NCBI GenBank assembly: GCA_903960945.1
Contig: CAJCCR010000268.1
Span: forward strand, 1 to 46,246
DNA: 46,246 bases
Source: an uncultured Planctomycetaceae bacterium
Lineage (GTDB): Bacteria > Planctomycetota > Planctomycetia > Gemmatales > Gemmataceae
Direction: 5' to 3'
Shown here piece after piece: positions 36,660 to 44,272 of the stretch. Both the position numbers and the translations under genes were made by a program. The notes under the pieces are model-generated. The model saw nothing but the letters and a program-made list of their open reading frames with translations, was not told the DNA's origin and made no database searches. Each line of letters starts with the position of its first letter. The first letter of the stretch is position 1.

Positions 36660-37394
36660 CTAAGGCGCTTGAGTTAAGTTGGCCTTTGGAGTGGTGGTGG
36701 GTATTGGAATGTTTTTTTCGCTTGAACCAATGACGGTGGTTTCCCAATTGTTCATATCTAAAAATGTTGCAAAAGGGCTTCTGCCACAAATCATTCTGCC
36801 TAAAGAGTAGCGCAATCTTCTCCATTTAGAAACAGGTTGATGTGCGTAGATTCGCATTGCTGATTGAAATTTCTGATGTAATTCGGGCGTGATGATGGGA
36901 GCAGGATCTTTGAATGCCACGGCCCAAACTTGCGATGGTTTGTTGGCGGGGCCTTGAAACCCAATTAGTTTTTGTGGGTATTTTTCAAGCAGATAAGCAA
37001 ATGCATCGGGGGTAAAACGCCAGTAATCATTGGGATAGGAATGACGATGCAGGAAGAACGGACACGAAACAAAGAAGGCGCCCCCCGGCCTGAGCACTCT
37101 GTAAACTTCATCAAACCCCTTCCAGAAACAGCGTACATGTTCGAAAAGATTTAGGGCGATCACGGTGCCTACGGAATTATCTTCCATGGGAAGATCTTCA
37201 ACATTGCCAAGGATATCGACCCCTGGGCCTTTGCGCATATCAAGGCCTTGGTATTCGTGATGGGGGAAAATTGCCCGTAGATTCGAATAATATTCCTGCC
37301 CCTGTACTTGATATGCTCCTATTTCCAGCATGGTATCAGGCAGGGTGAAGGTTTGGGCAACGGCTTGGGTTACCCCATGAAGAAATTGGTTCAT
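36660..37394 (-). CDS. Class I SAM-dependent methyltransferase
   Basis: 244 residues. MLEIGAYQVQGQEYY replaces the usual glycine-rich motif I, followed by YQGLDMRKGPGVDILGNVEDLPM (acidic loop and motif II), VIALNLFEHVRCFWKGFDEVYRVLRPGGAFFVSCPFFLH (motifs III and post-III), a Methyltransf_11-type arrangement. Cytoplasmic. GGAG lies about 9 bases before the ATG, overlapping the stop of the lipoprotein gene 6 bases upstream, so the two are co-transcribed. The acceptor is unknown; the FEHV..F..E..RVLRPGG pattern is frequent in surface-polysaccharide clusters. Confidence 0.85.
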   Translation of the reverse strand: MNQFLHGVTQAVAQTFTLPDTMLEIGAYQVQGQEYYSNLRAIFPHHEYQGLDMRKGPGVDILGNVEDLPMEDNSVGTVIALNLFEHVRCFWKGFDEVYRVLRPGGAFFVSCPFFLHRHSYPNDYWRFTPDAFAYLLEKYPQKLIGFQGPANKPSQVWAVAFKDPAPIITPELHQKFQSAMRIYAHQPVSKWRRLRYSLGRMICGRSPFATFLDMNNWETTVIGSSEKNIPIPTTTPKANLTQAP

Positions 37395-37400
37395 AGTCTT

Positions 37401-37769
37401 CTACTCCAGATTGAAATCAATCTTGTTGATTTGGCCTGAAAGAATTTGTTTCACCTGCCCGGAAAGATTGGGATCAGAATACTTAGGTGGAAGCCCCTGC
37501 GAGGCAAAGGAAACTTTGTACCAGCCCGCATAAATCGAGTCTTTTCCTGGTTGAGGTAAGACAGTATAGGTGCCATCTGAAAAGATTTCGCCTGCTGCCA
37601 TCGGGCCTACCGAACCGCGATCCATATCTGGGGTAAAAACAACTGTTCCGCCTCTTAGAGGTTGTTTTTGAAACAAGATTCTGCCTTGAATGGAAGTGGG
37701 CACAACGGGGCCGGATGAACAGCCCAATATCACGATAAGCAGGCAGAAAGCAGGCATTAGCTGGCGCAT
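37401..37769 (-). CDS. Small lipoprotein
   Basis: 122 residues. The signal MRQLMPAFCLLIVILGCSSG has a lipobox Cys17. The mature part (IQGRILFQKQPLRGGTVVFTPDMDRG...DGTYTVLPQPGKDSIYAGWYKVSF) has the same regulatory-like sandwich pattern as the lipoproteins next to DUF1559 genes, ending IDFNLE. AAGGAGGGAGA immediately before the ATG is the strongest ribosome site in the window. It is coupled to a methyltransferase and not to a DUF1559 gene. Function unknown. Confidence 0.8.
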   Translation of the reverse strand: MRQLMPAFCLLIVILGCSSGPVVPTSIQGRILFQKQPLRGGTVVFTPDMDRGSVGPMAAGEIFSDGTYTVLPQPGKDSIYAGWYKVSFASQGLPPKYSDPNLSGQVKQILSGQINKIDFNLE

Positions 37770-37891
37770 TCTCCCTCCTTGGAGATTACCTTTTTGAGGA
37801 ACGTATGTTCCTAATATTCGACATAGTACAACAAACTTGGGAAAACAGGCAAGACAGAGTGTGTTTTGACGATCTATTTCAGACTTCGCCT

Positions 37892-37920
37892 TGACCCTAT
37901 GATTTCACTTAGGTAGAAGC
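37892..37920 (+). promoter_or_regulatory. Candidate sigma-70-type promoter for the ompH-lpxC cluster
   Basis: TTGACC (37892-37897) and TAGAAG (37915-37920) are separated by 17 bases and match the consensus hexamers at 5 of 6 and 4 of 6 positions. They lie about 115 bases before the GTG start of the ompH-like gene. Planctomycete promoters are poorly defined, so this is tentative. Confidence 0.35.
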
Positions 37921-38034
37921 CTTGGAATGTATTGATTTTTCAGGTGATTTTTAAAGACATGACCTTTACTCCGAAATCGCATGGATGCGGCTTCCATTAA
38001 GTCTTTAACAATCCCGGATTCAGGAGAAATTACT

Positions 38035-38721
38035 GTGAATAAGAAACTGGCATGGTTTGCTGGATGTACCACCCTCGCTATGGTTGTTTACTTTGGTACC
38101 AATTTGCTGCGTGCTCAAACTGCACCTGCAAAGGTTCCAATTCAAGGAACGGAACAACGCTCACGCATCGCTCTGTTAAACCTTCATCATGTTGTTAAAA
38201 ATTATCAGAAGGCTGTTGCGCTCAATAATGAAATGAAAGAAGTGTTCACTCCTTTGCAAGTGAAGACCAAAGCCAAGACGACTCAGTTGGAAGCCTTGAA
38301 CAAAGAAGGCCAGATGAAACCTGAAATGCGCGAAACAATCGAAAAGCAAATGCGCGTTCTCAAACGCGAACTCGAAGATCTTTCCAACGAAGCTCAAGCC
38401 CTTATCGGCAAGAAGCAAGATGAACAAGTTGTTTTGATTTATCGTGAAGTTCAAGAAGCTGCACAACGCGTTGCAGTAGCTCATGGCTACGACATGGTTC
38501 TTCATTACAACGACCCTACGACTTCTGCAGAATATTGGAGCGCAGGCAATATTGTCCGCAAGATGCAGGCAGGCGCTTGTATGCCAATCTATTTTGCACC
38601 TGGTATTGATATCAGTGCAGATGTGGTTAACGCATTGAACCAAGCTTATAGCAGGGTTGCACCACCAGCAGTTCCTGCAGGCTCGGCTATCACGCCAACC
38701 TCCGCAACGACTCCCAAGTAG
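38035..38721 (+). CDS. OmpH/Skp family periplasmic chaperone
   Basis: 228 residues from GTG 38035, preferred over ATG 37981 because AGGAGA lies 7 bases upstream and the protein then begins with a normal signal peptide (MNKKLAWFAGCTTLAMVVYF...RAQ). RIALLNLHHVVKNYQKAVALNNEMKE and the Lys/Glu/Gln-rich coiled coil (about 70-150) are the OmpH/Skp pattern; VAHGYDMVLHYND matches the conserved end of the fold. Skp holds unfolded outer-membrane proteins. The Ala/Pro/Thr tail is low complexity. Lying directly upstream of lpxC is typical of outer-membrane biogenesis clusters. Confidence 0.85.
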   Translation: MNKKLAWFAGCTTLAMVVYFGTNLLRAQTAPAKVPIQGTEQRSRIALLNLHHVVKNYQKAVALNNEMKEVFTPLQVKTKAKTTQLEALNKEGQMKPEMRETIEKQMRVLKRELEDLSNEAQALIGKKQDEQVVLIYREVQEAAQRVAVAHGYDMVLHYNDPTTSAEYWSAGNIVRKMQAGACMPIYFAPGIDISADVVNALNQAYSRVAPPAVPAGSAITPTSATTPK

Positions 38722-38734
38722 GAAGTGTTAAGAG

Positions 38735-38770
38735 CCCGGCAGAATGGATTTTGCCGGGTTTACTTTTCTT
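38735..38770 (+). terminator. Rho-independent terminator between ompH-like gene and lpxC
   Basis: CCCGGCA (38735-38741) pairs with TGCCGGG (38752-38758), a perfect 7-bp GC-rich stem with a 10-base loop, followed by TTTACTTTTC. It sits 14 bases after the ompH stop. lpxC therefore either has its own start signal or depends on partial readthrough. Confidence 0.75.
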
Positions 38771-38794
38771 TTATTAGTCAAGGATGGCCTACTC

Positions 38795-39682
38795 GTGATA
38801 CCGATTTCATCACGCCAAGAAAGAACATTGGCGAAACCAGTAGAAGTGGAAGGCATCGGCTTTATTACTGGTTCGTTTGTAACGCTACGCTTCTGCCCAG
38901 CAGCAGAAAACACAGGGATAGTGTTTCATCGCACTGATCTTTCTCCCAAAACTTTTATTCCTGCTCATGTTTCGAATGTGACAGGAACCAACAGGCGAAC
39001 GACTCTTGGGCAAAAACCTTTTCAGGTCACCTTGGTTGAACATGTACTTGCTGCACTTAGTGGATTAAGAATTGATAATTGTATTGTGGAACTGAATGCA
39101 GGGGAACCGCCCGGCTTGGATGGTTCTGCAGGTGAATTTGTTGATGCTTTGAAAAAAGCGGGTAGTGTTCCACAGAACTCGAAGAAAATGATTTATGGTG
39201 TGGAAAGCCCGGTTATTGTTGAATCAAACGGCTCGACCCTTGCGCTTCACCCATGTGAAGGCACCGGTTTAAAGATGACTTACTTTTTGGATTACGGCAA
39301 TCAATCTCCGATTCAAAAACAAGTGCACACACAAAATATCGAACCAGCTCTCTTCTCGAGAGAAATCTCTCGTTGCAGAACTTTTATTCTTGAAGAAGAA
39401 GCTGAAATGCTTAAAAGCCAAGGGATTGGTTCAAGGACTACCGCTCAAGACCTTATTATATTTGGCCCGAAAGGCCCTATTGATAATCCGCTTCGCTTTG
39501 CCAACGAGCCCGCCAGGCACAAGGTGCTGGATATGCTCGGAGATCTTGCATTACTGGGTGTTGATCTATGTGGGCATGTGGTTGCCTATAGATCAGGTCA
39601 TCCTTTGAATGTGGAATTAGCTCGTACTCTATCGCAAAAATTAAAAATGAGCATGCAACCTACTATGCTCAGAGCAGCTTAA
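38795..39682 (+). CDS. lpxC: UDP-3-O-acyl-N-acetylglucosamine deacetylase
   Basis: 295 residues from GTG 38795 (AAGGATGG about 10 bases upstream). An in-frame ATG at 38744 lies inside the terminator hairpin and would add 17 non-homologous residues, so it is disfavoured. LpxC is the zinc enzyme of the first committed step of lipid A synthesis. Zinc ligands are visible: H83 (LVEHVLAALSG), H242 and D246 (ARHKVLDMLGDL); catalytic H269 is in YRSGHPLN. RQERTLAKPVEVEGIG, LDGSAGEF and SREISRCRTF are further family motifs. There is no FabZ fusion, and length is normal. A Gfo/Idh gene follows after 24 bases. Confidence 0.93.
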   Translation: MIPISSRQERTLAKPVEVEGIGFITGSFVTLRFCPAAENTGIVFHRTDLSPKTFIPAHVSNVTGTNRRTTLGQKPFQVTLVEHVLAALSGLRIDNCIVELNAGEPPGLDGSAGEFVDALKKAGSVPQNSKKMIYGVESPVIVESNGSTLALHPCEGTGLKMTYFLDYGNQSPIQKQVHTQNIEPALFSREISRCRTFILEEEAEMLKSQGIGSRTTAQDLIIFGPKGPIDNPLRFANEPARHKVLDMLGDLALLGVDLCGHVVAYRSGHPLNVELARTLSQKLKMSMQPTMLRAA

Positions 39683-39706
39683 GGGTTTCCTTATTGAAAG
39701 GGTATT

Positions 39707-40813
39707 ATGCCAGATTTGAAAATCGGTGTTATCGGGGTCGGGCACCTGGGCCAGCAGCATGCCAGAATTCTTTCCTCGCTTAAAGGCGTGCAACTTGTTG
39801 GCGTAGTTGATGCTTCTAGGCAGCAAGCCGAAAACATCGCAATGCGCTATTCCACCACCCCTTACACTTCGCATCATGAATTGCTACCCAAGGTGGATGC
39901 TGCAATTATTGTAGTTCCTACTCGATTTCATTTTGATGTAGCCCGTGATTTTCTTGAACAAGGTAAAGCATTGCTCATCGAGAAGCCCATTACCATAGAA
40001 CCTGAAAAAGCGTATCAACTGTGCGAACTTGCAAAAAGCAAAAATACCACGATTCAAGTGGGCCATGTCGAGCGCTTTAACCCTGCGTATGAAGCCCTTT
40101 GCGATCTTCCCATGAAGCCCCGCTACATTCGTGCTGAACGCCTAGGTGGCTTTTCAGGGCGATCCTCCGATACCGGTGTTGTTCTTGATCTCATGGTTCA
40201 CGATATCGATCTTGTTTGCTCACTTGTTCAATCTGAAGTTACCTCTGTCTCTGGGTTGGGTGTTGCGGTTTTAGGTGGCCATGAAGATATTGCTCAGGCA
40301 AGAATCACCTTTGCTAATGGTACAATTTGTGATCTTTCTGCAAGCAGGGCGCATCCTGAAGCTAGGCGTAGAATGGATGTATGGGGCTCTGAAGGTTATG
40401 CAGGTATTGATTTCATCACCAAGAAAATCACCCTGATGCAACCTAGCGATTCTTTGCGTTACCTTGCAGAATCTGCACCGGGTAAAGTAGATGCAGGCAC
40501 CCTGAACTCCTTCAAAACTGATTTGTTTGCCAACCATGTTCAAACCCGAACCATGGATTGTTCACGCACTGATGGCGATCAACTAACTTGGGAACTTCTC
40601 GATTTTGTACAGGCTGTTACTTTGGGAGTTAAGCCACGCGTGGATGGAATTGCTGGCGCTCGTGCAGTTGAAATCTCTACCATGGTTCTTGATAGTATCT
40701 GCTCGCATCAATGGGAAGGCACCTCCGGTAATGCAACCGGCCCTTGGGATCTGCCTTATTCTGAGGGTAAGTTATTCCACAATCTTAATATCAGCAAGGA
40801 TGCAGCAGCTTGA
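39707..40813 (+). CDS. Gfo/Idh/MocA oxidoreductase of the lipid A cluster (possible GnnA type)
   Basis: 368 residues. IGVIGVGHLGQQHARIL is the NAD-binding motif, LLIEKPITIEP the catalytic EKP motif, and VGHVERFNPAYEAL the GHVERFNP signature of the Gfo/Idh proteins found next to lpx genes. In Acidithiobacillus and Leptospira such a protein (GnnA) oxidises the 3-OH of UDP-GlcNAc so that GnnB can aminate it. That assignment here is inferred from gene neighbourhood and signature; no GnnB aminotransferase is in the window. AAAGGG lies 4 bases before the ATG. The gene ends before a strong bidirectional terminator. Confidence 0.85.
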   Translation: MPDLKIGVIGVGHLGQQHARILSSLKGVQLVGVVDASRQQAENIAMRYSTTPYTSHHELLPKVDAAIIVVPTRFHFDVARDFLEQGKALLIEKPITIEPEKAYQLCELAKSKNTTIQVGHVERFNPAYEALCDLPMKPRYIRAERLGGFSGRSSDTGVVLDLMVHDIDLVCSLVQSEVTSVSGLGVAVLGGHEDIAQARITFANGTICDLSASRAHPEARRRMDVWGSEGYAGIDFITKKITLMQPSDSLRYLAESAPGKVDAGTLNSFKTDLFANHVQTRTMDCSRTDGDQLTWELLDFVQAVTLGVKPRVDGIAGARAVEISTMVLDSICSHQWEGTSGNATGPWDLPYSEGKLFHNLNISKDAAA

Positions 40814-40840
40814 TTCTTTAGCATTCGGACTATTAATATT

Positions 40841-40883
40841 AAAAAAAGGAAGAGGTGTTATAATGCACCTCTTCCTTTTTTTT
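40841..40883. terminator. Bidirectional rho-independent terminator
   Basis: GGAAGAGGTG (40848-40857) and CACCTCTTCC (40866-40875) form a perfect 10-bp stem with an 8-base loop. The stem is preceded by seven A and followed by eight T, so it should work on both strands. It separates the convergent lipid A cluster (+) and DUF1559 gene (-). Confidence 0.93.
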
Positions 40884-40905
40884 GAATGATCATTCAGATC
40901 AAGCA

Positions 40906-41841
40906 TTAATTGTAATCTATACCATCGAGAACTTCGCCCCCACTAATACTTGAAAGGTAAAGCCAAGCATTAGGATTGATGCTTAAGGCAATATTATGAA
41001 CCGAGCCATCGCAAAAAACAGTAGTAAGGGTGGTGTGGGCCGTACCAAAAATTCCACCACATGTACCATTGCTTCCATGTGATATGGGAGGATAAATAAC
41101 TCCAGTAGCTCCTCCCCAGCCCCTTGCAAAACCGACGGTGTCATTATCCCAACCATCAACCCATCCTTGGTCGCTGTTGCAATCTGGTCCAACAGTTGCT
41201 TGCTTAATATTGACATATTTTTCCCCAATAAAGAGGGTGTTGGAAGTACCATCCGGTATATCGCTTAGGCTGACTTTTCTTCCAGAGGGCCTAAGTGGCC
41301 CATCAAACTTATTGTTATTTGGATCGGAAGTTCCCCAAGTTCCGCCATTACCTATGTAATCCATTTGGGCTCGGGCGCCATTTGGAACAGATTGAGTGTA
41401 ATTAAACTTAGTGGGCCCACGAAGTGAAGGGCAAAGCATTAAGCTTAGAGAAGTGCCTGCAACCGCTGATCCGTCCTGATTTCCCCAAAGGTTTCCTAGT
41501 TCCATATAAGGCAGAAGTTGATAAGCCCAGCCCCAAGCTTGGGTTTGGTAATCTGTAGGGCTGCCAGTTTGCACGACCAGTGCCGCATCCGAAGTATTAT
41601 TAGTCGTGGTGCGGTTTAAATTCCAATTAAGCCCGCCAGATGCAAAAGCACCCATCTGATCGTGGTGAACCTGAAATGCTATGCCAACTTGCTTAAGGTT
41701 ATTACCACACTTAATTTTATTGGCGGCTTCTCGCACTTTTTGCACTGCGGGCAGAAGCAATCCAATCAATATGGCAATGATGGCAATCACCACCAAGAGT
41801 TCAATAAGAGTGAACCCCTTTCTTTGCTTAAAATCATTCAT
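40906..41841 (-). CDS. DUF1559 domain-containing protein with prepilin-type N-terminus
   Basis: 311 residues from ATG 41841 (GGAGAATTTG upstream; TTG 41844 also in frame). [20 protein letters not shown] and [23 protein letters not shown] are the family N-terminus. The tail has [20 protein letters not shown], the family's DGSV motif. It is downstream of the lipoprotein gene 41866-42303 on the same strand (24-bp gap), the reverse order of most pairs in this window. Function unestablished. Confidence 0.92.
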   Translation of the reverse strand: MNDFKQRKGFTLIELLVVIAIIAILIGLLLPAVQKVREAANKIKCGNNLKQVGIAFQVHHDQMGAFASGGLNWNLNRTTTNNTSDAALVVQTGSPTDYQTQAWGWAYQLLPYMELGNLWGNQDGSAVAGTSLSLMLCPSLRGPTKFNYTQSVPNGARAQMDYIGNGGTWGTSDPNNNKFDGPLRPSGRKVSLSDIPDGTSNTLFIGEKYVNIKQATVGPDCNSDQGWVDGWDNDTVGFARGWGGATGVIYPPISHGSNGTCGGIFGTAHTTLTTVFCDGSVHNIALSINPNAWLYLSSISGGEVLDGIDYN

Positions 41842-41865
41842 CAAATTCTCCAGAAGAAAAAGAAA

Positions 41866-42303
41866 TTAAAAAGGAAAATTATAACCTGCTGGGAAAACAG
41901 AGGATTTTAATTGTTCATCGGTAAGTTGCACAATGGTATTCATGCCTCTCAGAACATAGCGTTTACCATCCTTACCCGATTTTTCAAAGGCCACAACAGG
42001 GAGTTGGGCACCACTAACTTTTAGACCTTTTAATTCGACATCGTAAACGATGATGAATTCTTGCCCATCGTTGGGAGAGATAAGAAGCTCTTTGGGGAAA
42101 CTAGATAATTTGAAAATAGCAAGAAGTTCCGCTTTAGTTTTTGGTGGTGGGGTACCCCGGATGTAAGCGCCACCAATTTTATCTAACGCAATAACGGTTG
42201 GATCTGTTGTTAGAGGTTCTATTTTCTCTCCACCACAGCCAATAAGAAAGAAAGTCAATAAGAGTAAAGGGACTTTGATTTTATTAGGAAGGAAAAACCC
42301 CAT
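41866..42303 (-). CDS. Lipoprotein of unknown function, upstream of a DUF1559 gene
   Basis: 145 residues. KVPLLLLTFFLIGCGG is a lipoprotein signal with lipobox Cys. The mature part (TKAELLAIFKLSSFPKELLISPNDGQEFIIVYDVELKG...PVVAFEKSGKDGKRYVLRGMNTIVQLTDEQL) does not look like the regulatory-like sandwich of the other lipoproteins. The last part resembles DUF1559-associated proteins that follow a type II secretion-like pattern (SPNDGQ.Y.I..G), but I cannot name the family. GAGGGG lies 8 bases before the ATG. It follows the 81-bp repeat at 42362. Confidence 0.7.
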   Translation of the reverse strand: MGFFLPNKIKVPLLLLTFFLIGCGGEKIEPLTTDPTVIALDKIGGAYIRGTPPPKTKAELLAIFKLSSFPKELLISPNDGQEFIIVYDVELKGLKVSGAQLPVVAFEKSGKDGKRYVLRGMNTIVQLTDEQLKSSVFPAGYNFPF

Positions 42304-42361
42304 AATTTAGCCCCTCTTACAGAAAACACCTCAGAATCTTAACGAAATGCAGTAAATATAG

Positions 42362-42442
42362 TATCGATGTTTTAGGCAAATTTGAAAAGACAATAATTTG
42401 AATATTTTCATTTCTTAAAAAATGAATCCGGCACAAGAATAA
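42362..42442. repeat. 81-bp intergenic direct repeat, copy A
   Basis: Matches 44084-44164 at a constant offset of 1722 bases with three mismatches and no gaps. It ends 58 bases upstream of a minus-strand lipoprotein start; the other copy ends 42 bases upstream of a minus-strand DUF1559 start. It probably contains a promoter or regulatory site, though no canonical hexamers are clear. The spacer 42443-42564 holds no gene. Confidence 0.93.
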
Positions 42443-42564
42443 CGGGTATAAATGGTTTTAAAATGAAGATTGCGAGGCCATTCTAACAAGGCTGGTGCTT
42501 TACAACTATTACGAACAAGCGTAAGTGTTGCTCTAAGTTGTTTAATTATAACAGTTTACAGATT

Positions 42565-42693
42565 TTATTTTCCTAGGGAACGGATTAAAGCGAGTTGCGA
42601 TTCAGCATCTTTTCTTAGTTTGCCACATACTAAGGCGCATAGATCAAAAATCATGGGGTCTGCAATACAGTAAAAGATTAGATTATCCTGCCT
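42565..42693 (-). pseudogene. arsR 3'-end fragment (duplicate of 44273-44401)
   Basis: Read on the minus strand this gives RQDNLIFYCIADPM...FDLCALVCGKLRKDAES...LIRSLGK-stop, the last 42 residues of the ArsR regulator at 44273 with only S-to-C and G-to-D changes. Positions 42578-42666 match 44286-44374 at 88 of 89 bases; outside that, differences are mostly synonymous. The fragment has no start or DNA-binding helix. Homology begins precisely at the stop codon of the lipoprotein gene upstream (42693-42695), which marks an insertion or duplication boundary. Confidence 0.9.
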
Positions 42694-43136
42694 TAATTTA
42701 GATTGATGTTGTTTGTTTGTGTGCCTGATTTAATGGTAAAAGTGAGCCCTGATTTAGCTTTGTCGCTATATTTGGAAGGAATGGTCACTGGGGGGTTGTT
42801 TGATTCGCCCGGCATGGCTGGCGTGCCTGGTGGTCGCGCAGTTGAATTCATTTTAGACATTGCGGATGCTATGGCATGCACAGTAATAGTGATATTACCT
42901 AAAGGCGCATCTCCGACGGTGTACACTCCTTCTGCGGTGATTGGTCCTGACCCGCCGCGTCCGTCTTCACCATATACTTGAACATAACCTGAGTTAAGCG
43001 GCACTCCTTTATAGGTGATTTGTCCAGTCATGGACCCAACTTTGGGGCCTGCTGAATTCCCTCCGCAACCAGAAATAACAATTAACGACGATAACAAAAC
43101 AAAAACACCCATTGGTCGGGAAAGCAAAGAAATCAT
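42693..43136 (-). CDS. Small lipoprotein, paired with DUF1559
   Basis: 147 residues from ATG 43136 (GGAG 5 bases upstream); the open frame to 43214 adds unlikely residues. The signal MGVFVLLSSLIVISGCGG has a lipobox. The mature part (MTGQITYKGVPLNSGYVQVYGEDGRGGSGPITAEGVYTVGDAPLGNITITV) is the regulatory-like sandwich, followed by a Pro-rich loop and a KYSDKAKSGLTFTIKSGTQ ending. It follows a DUF1559 gene on the same strand by 92 bases. The pair is bracketed by duplicated arsR/intergenic sequence. Confidence 0.82.
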   Translation of the reverse strand: MISLLSRPMGVFVLLSSLIVISGCGGNSAGPKVGSMTGQITYKGVPLNSGYVQVYGEDGRGGSGPITAEGVYTVGDAPLGNITITVHAIASAMSKMNSTARPPGTPAMPGESNNPPVTIPSKYSDKAKSGLTFTIKSGTQTNNINLN

Positions 43137-43228
43137 AAAAGCTCCGTTAAACGACATGAAGTATAGCGTCATAAAAAATATTTGTTGCGGGAATTGTATC
43201 CCAAACTTAGGCAATTCGAATACAAGTG

Positions 43229-44041
43229 TTACCAGTCACTGCCGAGAGTTATGCCGTCGTTGGGGTAGTTGGCATTCACCCATGTGGCATTTGTAATGTT
43301 TGGATTGATGTTGCGGACACTGCCATCACATAAGCCAACCTGACATCCCGAAGTACCAAAGGATTGTGGTCTCGTTGGATCACATGCAGCCTTGGTGGGA
43401 GCGTTTTGGGGCGGATTATTGTTGACGTTGATGGCATATGTAGCCATCCAAGGCCAATTCCATGTACCATGACTCCACAAACTGCCATTGCCACCACAAG
43501 CACCGTATTTTTCCGCAAAAAGAATCGTGTTAGAGGTGCCATCACGAATTTCGGAAATACGGCGCTTGGGATTCCACCCTACACCAGGTTCACCAAATAC
43601 CGCATGATTTGCTGCATAGTTTGAAGCTGCCCAGTCCCCAGTTGCAAGACCGTTGGAGGTAGTGGTATCGGAGGGAGCAAGAAAAGATTTTATGACGGCA
43701 GACCTTACACGTGCCGAGTTGTGCGGGTAAAACGATGTATCTTCAAGGCCAAGGTTGTAAATGGCTACCTGTTCGATGTATGGGAGCAACCAGAAGTGCT
43801 GGGACGCACCTAAAATATTTCCACGAGCTTCCCATTGACCGGGAATGTAACCCTCTGCGTCGTTGTGCGAATGTACAGCGAGGCCAAGTTGTTTAATATT
43901 GTTGGAGCTAGTCATGCGGTTTGCGGCTTCCCGCACTTTTTGCACTGCAGGGAGAAGCAACCCAATCAATATGGCAATAATGGCAATCACAACTAAGAGT
44001 TCAATGAGAGTGAAACCTACTCTTTGTTTAATGTAACTCAT
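43229..44041 (-). CDS. DUF1559 domain-containing protein with prepilin-type N-terminus
   Basis: 270 residues, shorter than the other copies. [20 protein letters not shown] and [33 protein letters not shown] form the family N-terminus; GTSGCQVGLCDGSVRNINPNI is the C-terminal motif. GAGG lies 5 bases before the ATG. It is the first gene of a DUF1559-lipoprotein pair inserted between two copies of an arsR-3'-end/intergenic segment. Function unestablished. Confidence 0.92.
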   Translation of the reverse strand: MSYIKQRVGFTLIELLVVIAIIAILIGLLLPAVQKVREAANRMTSSNNIKQLGLAVHSHNDAEGYIPGQWEARGNILGASQHFWLLPYIEQVAIYNLGLEDTSFYPHNSARVRSAVIKSFLAPSDTTTSNGLATGDWAASNYAANHAVFGEPGVGWNPKRRISEIRDGTSNTILFAEKYGACGGNGSLWSHGTWNWPWMATYAINVNNNPPQNAPTKAACDPTRPQSFGTSGCQVGLCDGSVRNINPNITNATWVNANYPNDGITLGSDW

Positions 44042-44083
44042 TATAACCTCAAAAACACTTAGAAAAAGCGAACACTATTTCAA

Positions 44084-44164
44084 TATCGATGTTTTAGGCA
44101 AATTTGAAAAGACAATAATTAGAATATTTTCATTTCTTAAAAAATGAATCCGGAACATGAATAA
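44084..44164. repeat. 81-bp intergenic direct repeat, copy B
   Basis: Near-identical to 42362-42442. With the downstream arsR 3' end (44273-44401) it forms a duplicated unit of about 320-330 bp. The spacer between the repeat and arsR (44165-44272) has diverged from its counterpart and differs by a net 14 bases in length. Confidence 0.93.
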
Positions 44165-44272
44165 TAGATATCCATGATGTTTAATGCAAAATACGGAGGC
44201 TTTATCATCTTCCAAGCTCGGGAACAAGCTTGTAATAGCCATAAGTTATTTCATAAAAAGCACTTACGGCTT

